Source: Cercophora sp. LCS_1 (Eukaryota > Ascomycota > Sordariomycetes > Sordariales > Lasiosphaeriaceae). Taken from it: DNA of 64,000 bases. The stretch is from assembly GCA_036250225.1 (NCBI GenBank), contig JAPZLL010000030.1, positions 248,001 through 312,000 on the forward strand, written 5' to 3'. The notes beneath the pieces are model-generated. The model did no database searches and was not told the origin of the DNA. It saw only the letters and a program-made list of their open reading frames with translations. Shown piece by piece: positions 12,455 through 22,608 of this stretch (positions are counted from its first letter, which is position 1; each line of letters opens with the position of its first letter). The position numbers and the translations under genes are program-made.

Positions 12455-14515
12455 CTAGGCAGGAACTGCCTCAGCAGGTTTGGCCTGTTGCATGTCAACT
12501 CTAGCTCGATAATCATTGCATGCGATGGGAGTAGAGTCTCACCTCTGCGCCAGCGTCCTTATCCTCGACGGCTGGGGACTCCTTGGCCTCGGTGTCCTCT
12601 TTGGCCTTCTCGGCTGGCTCTGCCTTGCTCTTGACGCCGTTCGTGCCGTTCGTGCCGTCCGTGCCGTTAGTCTTAGCTGCCTCCTTCTTGACGCCGTTTG
12701 CCCCCTCGGTAACAGGGGTGCCGTCAGTAGCAAGCAGCTTGTTCCACTTGTCCAGGAGGGCTTGTGACCGCGGCTTGAACTGGAACTCCTCCTCCTTGGG
12801 AATATTGTCGAGCTTAAGGATGGCCTTGAGGACTTTGTTGATTTTGGTCGTTCGGATGATGCTGACTTCCAGATCAGGCCACCCCTCGAGCTTGACAATG
12901 TACTCGGACATGGTCTTCATCTCCTCCTCCTTAGGCTCCTGGTCCCTCGTGAGGAGACCCTTCTGAAGCTTGTGTCGGAGGTAAAGCACTTCTTTCTACA
13001 GACCCAGTATTGTCAATATTTTCTCAAATCAGAGAGGGCGAGTTTCGTACCTCCTTCCGTGCGTGCTTCTCCTCAGGGGACAACTCTGGCTCCTTCTTTT
13101 CCTCAGACTCCTCCTTGTCGTCTTTCTTCTCGGCCTCCTTGGGCTTCTTAGACTTGGAGGCCTTGGCCTTGGGCTCTGCTGTCCCCTTTGCCGCCTTTGG
13201 CGTCGGCTGAGCACCATTAGTCTTCGGAGTGGAGTTGGTCGTCAATTTTATCTTCGGCTTCTTCACGGAATCCGTCTTTTGCGGTGTCTTGAACTTGGTT
13301 AGCACCATTTTGTGGCGTTGGGGAGCAGGCTGCATACCTCAGCACTATCCTCAGCCTTCCGTTTCTTAGCGGACTTCTTCTCCTTAGGTGGCTCGCTGTC
13401 CTCGTCCGCGGCATCGACCATATCAACGTCCTCATCATCTGTGACGGCAGCCTTGCTCTTCTTGCCCTTGGAAGGAGTGGCGGCCTTTGCGGCCTTGGTC
13501 TTCTCCTCCTCAAGGAGATCCTCCTGGAACTTCTGGAGAAGATCCTTGTAGAAGGAGAGAGGATGGCCCTCAGCAGCCAATTCGTGCGCTGCTTGCAGAT
13601 CCTTCCTCATCTTGTCTGTCTTCATCTCCTTGACAGCCTCCACGTCAAGATCGATGAGGTCGGCATTCGGAACCCAGCCACTGCGCGAAACAAGGTTAGC
13701 CGCGGGTCGGGATCGGACGGGAGCCTAAGCTGGAGGCAAGGAGCGGGCCGTAAACTCACAATTCATTGGTATGCAGATACATGACGGGGAACGTCCTCTC
13801 CGATACCTTCTTGCCACCGTCGGCAAACTCTTCGCGGTAGGTGCCATCGATACGCTTGGCGGTGACCGGGCGGGATTTGATGAGAGACTGCGGGAGCATG
13901 TCCTCATCGCAAATGATGACGGGCCATTGAGGGTGACCCTTGAGCTTGACAAAAAAGTAATCGCCGGGTTGCGCATCCGTGTGTAGAATGCGCGCCTTGG
14001 ACGCCTTCCTATTGAGCTTCTTGCCTTTGGCGTCGCTGGCCCCCACTGATTTGCGCTTGGCCTTGGACTTGCTGGGCGCCGGGCCAGCCGCATCGGCGGG
14101 CGCGGAAACCGTGGTCTCTTCGACGTCAGCAGCTGGGGCCGCTTCTGGCGCTGCGGCGTCGGTCATCTCGATGTCAGGCTTCTCGTCGGCTGTGGCTGGA
14201 GGTAAATGGTGATCAGCAATGCTATACGTAGGATATGTCGGGCGCACGTGTGTAGAGTGGACGGATGGATGCAATGGGCGGTAGCAAAATTCTCTTACCT
14301 TCGGCAGGCTTGTCGGATTTGTCGGTGGTAGGAGCATCGGCGGTCGCAGTCGCGCTGGCGGATTCGTTGGCCTCGGCGGCAGGCTTGGAATCAGCAGGCG
14401 CGGCGTCGGTTGCGGAGGCATCGGCAGGCGCAGCAGGCGCGTCGTCCTTGACCTCAGGGGGAGGCTGCGCAGCGTCAGGCGCGACAGCAGGCGAGTTTGT
14501 GTTCTCGTCGGACAT
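12455..14515 (-). CDS. PWWP-domain chromatin protein with LEDGF/TFIIS-N-like C-terminus
   Basis: Six exons (14515-14299, 14195-13760, 13680-13338, about 13293-13051, 12995-12543, 12484-12455) give about 573 aa. The first 140 residues are Ala/Pro/Asp-rich and disordered. A PWWP domain follows at about 145-235 (GDYFFVKLKGHPQWPVIICD), a module that reads methylated histone lysine and DNA. A long Lys/Glu-rich linker with a basic run comes next. Residues about 413-490 (TMSEYIVKLEGWPDLEVSII) form a helical bundle resembling the LEDGF integrase-binding/TFIIS N-terminal fold. A Thr-Asn-Gly repeat lies near 510-535. The last exon is only 30 nt (AKPAEAVPA). The role in chromatin is inferred from the domains. 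The exon 4 acceptor could instead lie 6 nt further in. Confidence 0.82.
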
Positions 14516-15320
14516 GGTGTTGTGTGGCGACAAAGCGAGGATCGTGGGTCTGGTCGCGGGTGGTGCGTGATGTCAGAACCACTTTGTTTGCACGGCAGGA
14601 AGCTGCAACTCGACGCGTCCCTCGCGTGCAAACGGCAATAAAAGGCGGTGGGGCGCGTGGCCGGCGTCACTCTCCGATGGATGAAGATGGATTGCGCGGA
14701 TGAAAGACGGGGTGCACAATGCGCGGCTTCTAGGGAAGGAGTGCAGGTGGTTGTGAGGGCGGAAGTTTTCTCGTACAGGATTCGCGAACGAAAGAGAGAA
14801 ATTATTTGGGTCTGCGGTGCTGCTGAGCACGAGAGAGGTGGCCCGAGCGCCTGGTGTGGAAGCTCCTCTCTTGGGGTTGTCCCGTTTCGACTCTGGCCTC
14901 CGCCCTCAGGCAAAGGGCAGTCGGAGCAGCAGCGCACCAAAACCACACCGCATGGCGTCAGACCCGGAGGCCAACCCCAGCCTCCCGACTTTCCAGTCCC
15001 GCTGGCGCAGCCAACACAACAGGCAGCGCACAAACGAAGGGAAAGGGGCGATGGATCCACCACAGTGGTGGTCCCCGTCGCTGTCAACATCGCCATCGCC
15101 ATCTCTCCTCGTCGCCGTCGGTCTGAGCCAATGTCCCGGCCCCCTCCCCTTGAGGCTGATGGCAACAACCCGAAATCCCCACAACTCCCGACTTCAGCCT
15201 GAGAAGCGTCAAGTAACAGACAAAAACACGTAAAGCTTCCATTTTTTACACTAACCAGTCCGAGCCCGCTGCGGCGAACCTGCCTTAATATACACTGTCC
15301 AAAAGCCCGCAACTAAGGCC
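14516..15320. promoter_or_regulatory. Upstream region of the PWWP gene
   Basis: 805 nt between the BRR2 stop and the PWWP start, both on the minus strand. A long minus-strand frame runs through this DNA into the PWWP exon 2 frame, but it ignores the spliced first exon and has low-complexity, CT-derived content, so I treat it as chance. It presumably contains the PWWP promoter and the BRR2 3' end. Confidence 0.45.
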
Positions 15321-18300
15321 TCACTCGCTCTCATCGCTGTCCTCATCCTCGTCCACCTCCATGCCCTCCGCCACGGTAACCGAGAAATCCGGGTCCTGGT
15401 CCACGCCCACGTAGCTGTCGCTCATCAGGAACAGCTTGAGGTTGTGTTTACCCGGCGTCGGCACCGTAAACTCCAGCTTGACACCTAAGCTCTTGCCAAC
15501 CGTGACCCTCTTGATCGCGAGCAGCGTCTTTGTGCTCTCCTCGCCCACCACCAGCCACCAGTTCTCCGTCTTCTTGGCCGGGTAGAAAGGCGCGTGGACC
15601 GTAGGATCAAACTCTTCGTCCTCGTCCGCCTCACGCTCAATCTTGATCTTGAGATACGCTGGCTCGCCAGCGTGGATGTTGTCCTCGTCTTCGAGCTCGA
15701 AGTCCAACGAGATATCGGGGTACTTGGTGTTTGTGAAGTTGGCGGCCTGAGCAAGCTGTGTCTGGGTGAGACCAAGATCCTGAACCAAAGCCTTGTAGTT
15801 CGGGTTCTCCTCGGGATTCATCTTCTCCATAAAGTCGAAGATCTCCCTGATGCCGTGCTTCTCCGCCACCTTGACCACATCTGGTGTAAAGTTAGGAATC
15901 TGCTTGAGCGGGCTGTCCCGATCCCACATTGCCTGCACCACCATCTGCGACATTTCCATGGCATTCATGGCGTTGAGATGGCCGTCTGACGATAGGATAT
16001 CCACTGCAGCGCTGAGCAGGCTCAAAATTTTGGTGAGGATAACCTCCTGATCCTTGGCTAGATCAATGGGGAGGTTCATCCTGGAGAAGTGAGCCTGGAG
16101 CAGCACAAAGGCCTTGAAGTGGGGAGAGTCGTAGGCCGGCTCCGCCATCTTGACTGGAACGTTGTCGTAGATGCGGCGGAGAATAGCCTCCTCGTGACGC
16201 CTGATCTGAATGGCTTCGAACTCGGTCGCTGAGGTAACGATCTCCAGGATGCCCTTGAGCTTGGTCTTCCCTGTCAAGGACAGCAAGAACGTCTGCATCG
16301 TGATGTACGAGATATTGTAGTATGCCGCAATCATGGCAGCGTTCTGCGGGGACACCGAGCCATCGTCCTCGTCAAAGTCGATGATCTTGGACTCTGAGAG
16401 TTCCTTCAGCGTCGTCTCCACCATATCCGAAAGGTACTGGCTGAGCCCGTCGTGCGTGGGATCAGTCAAGCTGTAGTAGCTGGGGTTAGCCAGCAGCCGT
16501 CGGTAGAAGTAGGTGAAGGTGGCCCAGTTGATTGCGTCTTCACCAGACTCAATCATCTTTGTGCTAATCTCAGTGACGAAGGCATCGTGGAGGAAGTTGT
16601 GGAGGTGGGACTCGACTGGCAAAGCCTCGTTGAGGAACTTCTTGTAGTACTCCCGCTTTGTGGCAGGGAGCATCAATACACCACGGCCACGTCCATCTCG
16701 AGACGACTGCAGAGCCTTGCCAAACATCTGGAGTACCTCGCTGAGGGGGTAGTCAACGTAGCGGTGTTCCCTGCCCTCAAAGTACTGGGTGCCCATCACG
16801 ACAACTAGATGGGCCGTGCAGTCCAACTCCCAGCAGACATCCCGAGACGCAATCAGGACTTGAATGGCGCCGTTGTTGTAGAGATGCTTGACAATGCGCT
16901 TGTCACTCTGGCCGAGAGCCTCATGGTAGTACCCCACACCATGTGAGAGTGCTTCGGCCAACGCTTCCTCTTGCACTCGGTCGAGGAGTTTTTGAATCTG
17001 TTCAACCTCGACATGCAGGAAGCGATCTTCGTCATCATCCGCTACACATGCCGTGAGAATATCTCGCGCCGTAGCTCTGGTTTGTTTTCGGCTGGGGACG
17101 AAGATGATGGCGGGCTGGTCAGGAGAAAGCTGGTTGACGGCCAAATACGTCGGCTTGGCCATGGCCAGCATGAGAGACGGGAAGTGAGGGATGGTGTAGG
17201 ACTGAATGTGAAGCTCCAGCGGGACGGGTCGGATGTGTGGGCTGAAGTTGTAAATATCGTGCTTCTTGGCATCAATCCACTCTCCCACGTCCCTGGCATT
17301 AGCGAGTGACACGCTGAGACCGACAATCCTCAGTGAAGACTCCAGTTGGGTGCGGATATAGTGCATGCGCGAGACAATGATCTCGTACACATAGCCCATT
17401 TGGCCGCCAAGCATGTGCAGCTCGTCGGCAATGAAGAGCTCGACGGTCTGCACATTCTTCCGCCTCTTCCACTGTCGCGACAGGACATCCCACTGGATGG
17501 GAGTAGCCAGGATGAGGTCGCCCTGTTCAAGGAGCTTCAAGTCACTGGTGGTTTCTCCCGTCAGCTTCACAATGTCCTTGCCTCCCCGAAGATTTGCTAA
17601 TCGCTTCTGCCAACCCTGGTATCGAATGTCAACCAGCTCCTGGAAAGGCGCGATGTAAACAGCTCTCCCGGCGTCCGGCTTTGCCCAGTGACGCAGCAGG
17701 GCAAACTCGGCGCAGACGGTTTTGCCACTCCCCGTAGGCGAAGCGACAAGCACGTTGTTGTCAGTGCTGAAAAGAGAGTTGAAGGTCTGAGTTTGAATCT
17801 TGTTGAATTGCTGCCAGTCGGGATAGAGTGCCGCGAAGTCCTTCGCCTTCAGAGCTGCAACAGGCAAGGGTTGAAGATCGAGCAACTCGGTGTGAGGCGG
17901 GAATCTCTCGGGGAGGATCAACTTCTGGAAGGGGACCGCCAGTCGGGTCTCCGAGTGCATCCACCGGTCAGAAATGACAGATATGAAATAGTTGGGAGGC
18001 ATGGGCTCGGTGATGGGAACCGTAAACTCGACAACATGCTCGTTCATTTCCGACTGCGCGTAATCCTTGCGCAGGATGAATTGATCATGGAAGAGAATGT
18101 CTTCACCGTCACAGTCCTCGACCACAATCCAGAAGCTTTCTGCAAGCCCGTGAAGATCGTCATCCCATTCGAAATTGGGCGCAATGCTGAGTTCAACACG
18201 CAGCATCGATCTGGTCATGGGCTGGACTTGCGCCTGAACCTCGACTCGGGGGAACTTGGCAACGAGCGCGCAGACTGTCTTGCCTGCCTTTGGTAGACCA

Positions 18301-21300
18301 AGTAGCTCACCCATTCGCGGAGGGTCGAGGTCGAAGTAACTCGTGAAGGGCACCTCGATTCGCTCGGCCTTCCTGACAATTTCACCTGGGCAGCTTGGGA
18401 ACTGCCTCAGTGGCGACATTGTTGGCCACATCCTCTTTTCAGCCATCTTGCACAGGTTCAAGGCAAGCTTAGCTACTGACGACCAGCCCTTCCTGAGAGT
18501 AATCTCAAAGATGGCCCGAAGAATACGCCCGGCGGATTGGGTGACATATACCATGTCAGCCATCAAGGCCAAGCCATCGAGACGGAGCCGAGAGATGTAC
18601 GCCTGGAGAAGGACGTTGATCTTGGCAGTTGGCTCTTCGATGCTCTCCTTGACCGGGATCGGGACCTTGGCGAGCAGCTTGGCCAGCTCGAGCTTCTCTT
18701 CTTGACGAACAGGGATGTATTTGAACTCGGCGCTCTGCGCAAAGACACGGAACAACTCGATATCGCTGATAGATGGTTGAATAAGCTTGTTGTAAACATC
18801 CATGGAGCCATGGGTGATGTAGTAATGTGATGCAATACGACCAAGTTCCGTCGACTGCACTTTTCCAGTCTTCTCATCATATTTGATCAAGTTGGACTTT
18901 TTGAGTACGGTGGCAGCAGAGTGTATGAGGTCAACTCTCTTTTGCTCCAGTGCTTCGTCATCTTCGTACTCTGCACCAACACTGTAGAGGCCTGGTGAAC
19001 GGAGCATACGCACAAACAAGTACGTATATCCGAGCCATTCGACGCCCTCATCACGGGTTCTCACATTCCCCAGGACAATTTCGGCGTTAAGATTGTCAAC
19101 CAGCTTGCTAGCAAACTGACTCTCGATCGGCAATTGCTGGTTGAGAAGTGAGAGGTAGTATTGGATCTCCCCTTGTGTTGTGATGATGATGCCCTCACCA
19201 TAGGTGTCGAACTGAGGACGACCGGCACGACCAAGCATTTGCAGGACGTCTTGGGGGCTCAGCTCAACCCAGCTGCCCTTTTCCGGAGAGTATACCTGCG
19301 TGCCCTTGATAATGACAGTATGCGCAGGAAGGTTGACACCCCAGGCCAAGGTGGCTGTGCAGACAAGAACCTGGATGTGGCCGCTGGCAAACAAGTCCTC
19401 CACATCAGTTCTGTCAGCGCGGCTCATGCCGGCATGATGGATACCGAAACCGTAGGGGAGAATGTCCTTGAGATCTGTGTTGTTGACAGCGTTGGCGGCT
19501 TCGCTCAAAACTTCCCGGGTGCCGGCGTCGTGTTTGAGGATCTGGTTGATTGTCTCCATCTCTAATGCTTTGTCACGGATGTACTTTGCTGTCTTTGCCG
19601 TCTCCTTTCTGGAGTGAACAAAGATCAGCATCTGGTTGCGATTCTTACCAACATGCTCAATAACCTTGTTGTAGGTAATGTCGTTCATAGTCTTGAGCTG
19701 TTTGATGGCTTTCCTCTCCGTGACACCGATGAACTCTTGCCGCAGAGGGCATGGTCGGAATGTTCCATCGAAATGGAAAAGGCCGGTTTTCATGTCGACA
19801 CGGAGGAAACTGGCGACATCGCGGTAGTTTGGCAAGGTGGCCGAAAGACCAACAATGCGGACTGGCTCTCCCGTCTGCTCTGTTCGCCGGATCGTCCTGC
19901 TGACAATGCTCTCGAGAACTGGGCCACGGTCATCGTGAAGAAGGTGGATCTCGTCAATAATAATGAGACGAACCAGGTTGGTGTAGGACATGTCCGTCGC
20001 TTTTCGCGTAATGACATCCCACTTTTCAGGCGTTGTGACAATGATCTGTGTCTCGGCGATTTGAGCTTTGGTGAGTTGGCGATCGCCCGTGAGCTCAGAT
20101 ACTTTGATGCCAAAGGGCTCGAGGCGCTTGCCAAAGTTACCGACTTGTTCCTGAACCAAGGCCTTCAGCGGAGCAATGTATACGATCTTGAACGCGTCCA
20201 GGTCGATCTCGCCCTTTGCGTTCCGGTTCTTGCCAATTTCGCGGAGAATGGTCAGCATTGCCACGTTCGTCTTGCCGCTACCAGTCGGAGCGCAGACAAG
20301 CATGTTCCCATCGTCCTGGAAAGCCGTTGGGTAACACTTGGACTGGATCTTATTGAGAGACTTGGTGGTGCTAAACGGCCCCTGGGCCCATTCTGGCATC
20401 TCAGAAACCGGGACATTCGCATCACTTGGATCGTTGCGCTTGGCTGGTGGTGGCACATGGATCTCCTCGTACCCTTTGAACGTCCGTTTCGTCGAGCCCT
20501 CTGGCAATCGAACCTTGGGGTTCGTCATGAGGTGATTTCCTTGGTCGAAGATGAGATTCTCCAGGTTGATGAGTTTCCGTGGTTGAAGGCCGCCAACGAG
20601 CTGGCCTTCTTGGCGCTCCGACTTGGCCCCATTAGCAGCTTGAGCATTAACAAAAGACCTCGAGTCGATATCCATTTTGATCTCCATTTTGGGCTTCTTG
20701 TCATCTTTCGTTTTCCCGTGAAGCTCGTCGAGGACCCATCGCAATCCTTCGGAGGCCATCTCCCGCTCGATGGTGTCCTTGTCTTGTTGGCTCTCAGCCC
20801 TGGCGAGGCGTGTGAGCCAGACAACCTTTTCACGGTTCTCTATCAGCTTTTGCACGAGTTCATGGTGCTCATAATCGAACAGCTCCATCAAATCGTTTTC
20901 AATGTCCCGGAGCTGCTTCTCTTCACCACCTGGCTCGTCAGGCTCCCCAGACAGGATCTTTAGAGCCGATAGCGTTTTGTCGTGCTGAGTGTGTGCGTCG
21001 GGATAGACCTTGCCGATTTGTCGCTGAAGCCAATATGCGTCGATATCCCGCGCAGGGATGTAGTTCTTTTCCTGTTCTTTACTCCGTTTGGAGTCAGGTC
21101 CAGAGTCGATGATCATGGCTTCACCATCGACCAACCCAGCCTCCTCCTCGTCCCGATCCTGGCCAGCCTCACCGCCATCGGCCACTTCATCGAGCTCAGG
21201 CCGGTCCTCGTCGTCAACACCCTCGTCCTCTGATGACTCGTCCCGGACAACGTCAACCATGCCATCGTCGTCTTCCTCATTCTCAAAGTTGACAGCGACA

Positions 21301-21965
21301 CCCTGACGTCCGTCGATCTCATCATCAGCCTCTCCTCGGGCATCCGCCATTTCCTCGTCATCGTCCTGGGCGTCATAGTCTGTGATTTTCTTTCCCAGAT
21401 TTACCAACTCATTAAACTCCTTGGCACTCATGGATTCGCCCAAGATCTCGTCAACCTCCTTCTTCTTGTCGATGTCCTTCATGTCATCATCCTTCAAGTA
21501 TTGCAGGACAGCATCTGCTGCGCTGCGCACAACTTCATGCGAGACATCCCCGAGGTGGTCGGCCATAATCGTCAGGATGAGGTTGAAAGCATCGCGCGTC
21601 GGTTGGGTCCGTGGCCTATAAAGGAGGCCTTCGATCATAGCATCCGCGCTCGAGAGAATACCACCCGCCCTTGTACCAGAGTCGACTTTGCCCTTCTTCC
21701 TCTTCTCGCGCTCTAGAATGTCGGCGCCCTCCCGCAGCCCGCCTCGTTCGACCTCGGGCAGTGCGCCTGTTTTCTTCGCCTTCGGTGCAGTATCTCTGGC
21801 AACGCGCAATCCCATATCCCTGATGGACAGGCGCCCCGCGAGCGACTCGGGATCGCCAGTGGCCTCATCGGTGCGCCTCGTGACAAAACGACGGTCCGCC
21901 TGGAGAACCAGGTTGGACATGGCCGAGTACTTGTACTGCGAAACATCGCGCTGGTAGTCGGACAT
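15321..21965 (-). CDS. BRR2: Brr2, U5 snRNP DExD/H RNA helicase
   Basis: A single uninterrupted frame of 2214 aa, close to the family's usual 2100-2200. Brr2 unwinds U4/U6 snRNA to activate the spliceosome. The N-terminal region contains an acidic stretch (about 200-290). The first helicase cassette has Walker A APTGSGKT at about 557-565, DEIH at about 670, SATLPN and QMLGRAGRPQFD, followed by a Sec63 unit. The second cassette has ASPTGSGKT at about 1405 and DELH at about 1511. Its motif III is SVSLAN, and the position of motif VI reads QMFGKALQSS, so the usual arginines are lost. A second Sec63 unit ends in an acidic tail (VDEDEDSDESE). This matches the known division into an active N-terminal and a regulatory C-terminal cassette. 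It is divergent from the coiled-coil gene at 22609. Confidence 0.97.
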   Translation of the reverse strand: MSDYQRDVSQYKYSAMSNLVLQADRRFVTRRTDEATGDPESLAGRLSIRDMGLRVARDTAPKAKKTGALPEVERGGLREGADILEREKRKKGKVDSGTRAGGILSSADAMIEGLLYRPRTQPTRDAFNLILTIMADHLGDVSHEVVRSAADAVLQYLKDDDMKDIDKKKEVDEILGESMSAKEFNELVNLGKKITDYDAQDDDEEMADARGEADDEIDGRQGVAVNFENEEDDDGMVDVVRDESSEDEGVDDEDRPELDEVADGGEAGQDRDEEEAGLVDGEAMIIDSGPDSKRSKEQEKNYIPARDIDAYWLQRQIGKVYPDAHTQHDKTLSALKILSGEPDEPGGEEKQLRDIENDLMELFDYEHHELVQKLIENREKVVWLTRLARAESQQDKDTIEREMASEGLRWVLDELHGKTKDDKKPKMEIKMDIDSRSFVNAQAANGAKSERQEGQLVGGLQPRKLINLENLIFDQGNHLMTNPKVRLPEGSTKRTFKGYEEIHVPPPAKRNDPSDANVPVSEMPEWAQGPFSTTKSLNKIQSKCYPTAFQDDGNMLVCAPTGSGKTNVAMLTILREIGKNRNAKGEIDLDAFKIVYIAPLKALVQEQVGNFGKRLEPFGIKVSELTGDRQLTKAQIAETQIIVTTPEKWDVITRKATDMSYTNLVRLIIIDEIHLLHDDRGPVLESIVSRTIRRTEQTGEPVRIVGLSATLPNYRDVASFLRVDMKTGLFHFDGTFRPCPLRQEFIGVTERKAIKQLKTMNDITYNKVIEHVGKNRNQMLIFVHSRKETAKTAKYIRDKALEMETINQILKHDAGTREVLSEAANAVNNTDLKDILPYGFGIHHAGMSRADRTDVEDLFASGHIQVLVCTATLAWGVNLPAHTVIIKGTQVYSPEKGSWVELSPQDVLQMLGRAGRPQFDTYGEGIIITTQGEIQYYLSLLNQQLPIESQFASKLVDNLNAEIVLGNVRTRDEGVEWLGYTYLFVRMLRSPGLYSVGAEYEDDEALEQKRVDLIHSAATVLKKSNLIKYDEKTGKVQSTELGRIASHYYITHGSMDVYNKLIQPSISDIELFRVFAQSAEFKYIPVRQEEKLELAKLLAKVPIPVKESIEEPTAKINVLLQAYISRLRLDGLALMADMVYVTQSAGRILRAIFEITLRKGWSSVAKLALNLCKMAEKRMWPTMSPLRQFPSCPGEIVRKAERIEVPFTSYFDLDPPRMGELLGLPKAGKTVCALVAKFPRVEVQAQVQPMTRSMLRVELSIAPNFEWDDDLHGLAESFWIVVEDCDGEDILFHDQFILRKDYAQSEMNEHVVEFTVPITEPMPPNYFISVISDRWMHSETRLAVPFQKLILPERFPPHTELLDLQPLPVAALKAKDFAALYPDWQQFNKIQTQTFNSLFSTDNNVLVASPTGSGKTVCAEFALLRHWAKPDAGRAVYIAPFQELVDIRYQGWQKRLANLRGGKDIVKLTGETTSDLKLLEQGDLILATPIQWDVLSRQWKRRKNVQTVELFIADELHMLGGQMGYVYEIIVSRMHYIRTQLESSLRIVGLSVSLANARDVGEWIDAKKHDIYNFSPHIRPVPLELHIQSYTIPHFPSLMLAMAKPTYLAVNQLSPDQPAIIFVPSRKQTRATARDILTACVADDDEDRFLHVEVEQIQKLLDRVQEEALAEALSHGVGYYHEALGQSDKRIVKHLYNNGAIQVLIASRDVCWELDCTAHLVVVMGTQYFEGREHRYVDYPLSEVLQMFGKALQSSRDGRGRGVLMLPATKREYYKKFLNEALPVESHLHNFLHDAFVTEISTKMIESGEDAINWATFTYFYRRLLANPSYYSLTDPTHDGLSQYLSDMVETTLKELSESKIIDFDEDDGSVSPQNAAMIAAYYNISYITMQTFLLSLTGKTKLKGILEIVTSATEFEAIQIRRHEEAILRRIYDNVPVKMAEPAYDSPHFKAFVLLQAHFSRMNLPIDLAKDQEVILTKILSLLSAAVDILSSDGHLNAMNAMEMSQMVVQAMWDRDSPLKQIPNFTPDVVKVAEKHGIREIFDFMEKMNPEENPNYKALVQDLGLTQTQLAQAANFTNTKYPDISLDFELEDEDNIHAGEPAYLKIKIEREADEDEEFDPTVHAPFYPAKKTENWWLVVGEESTKTLLAIKRVTVGKSLGVKLEFTVPTPGKHNLKLFLMSDSYVGVDQDPDFSVTVAEGMEVDEDEDSDESE

Positions 21966-22608
21966 CTTGGCGACTTATGATGTGGTATGATGTGTGTCGA
22001 GAGATGGAGGGATGGAGACGTCAAAATGGGTATCGCGACTTGTTTGATATTTTCCTCGTGGCGAGCAAGGCTCAGCCCGACCCCGCCCCAAACCAAGTGT
22101 TGGCCGCTCTATAAAGTGTCGGACGAGTCGATTCGCGCATCGAAGGTTGTTCGACCAGGGTGTAATGGATTTTCCTCCAATGTTGACGCGGTCGCAAGAC
22201 GCCGAGAAGGTTGTTGCTTGATTGCATCCAGGCAGGCAATGGGCGTTGGCGGGAAATTTTTATGACAGCAGTCCTGCGACGGCCTGTGATTGGCCCAATT
22301 TGGTGAAAGTAAACTGAACGCCCAACCGGGCGCTACTACGGGGGAGGCGTGTTAGTGGGTATCAACTAAACAACCCCTGAAAGGCGGCATCCGATCCCCA
22401 ACATCATCCCCGACAGTCACCCGCGTCCAAAACAACAAATAGGCAGCCATGCATGCTTCATCTACACAGTCACCAAGATCCATATAAGAGTCATCCTTCG
22501 TCACCGAGTCCAGTCACGGAATAGGTTCTAGCCAATCCCCGGTTGAAGGATTCACCAACCCAACATTGAATCTGGCGGTGATGGTCCCGTCGAATTCCTG
22601 TTGGCATT
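21966..22608. promoter_or_regulatory. Divergent promoter with opposed CCAAT boxes
   Basis: 643 nt between the divergent start codons of BRR2 and the gene at 22609. At 22289-22299 the sequence reads ATTGGCCCAAT, an inverted pair of CCAAT boxes that could bind the Hap2/3/5 complex and serve both directions. The site is seen; binding is inferred. Confidence 0.4.

Noticed and set aside
13756..15312. A 518-codon minus-strand frame running upstream of the PWWP exon 2
   Set aside because: It bypasses the spliced first exon that starts at ATG 14515 and its added part is low-complexity with no family features; it reads through intron and promoter.
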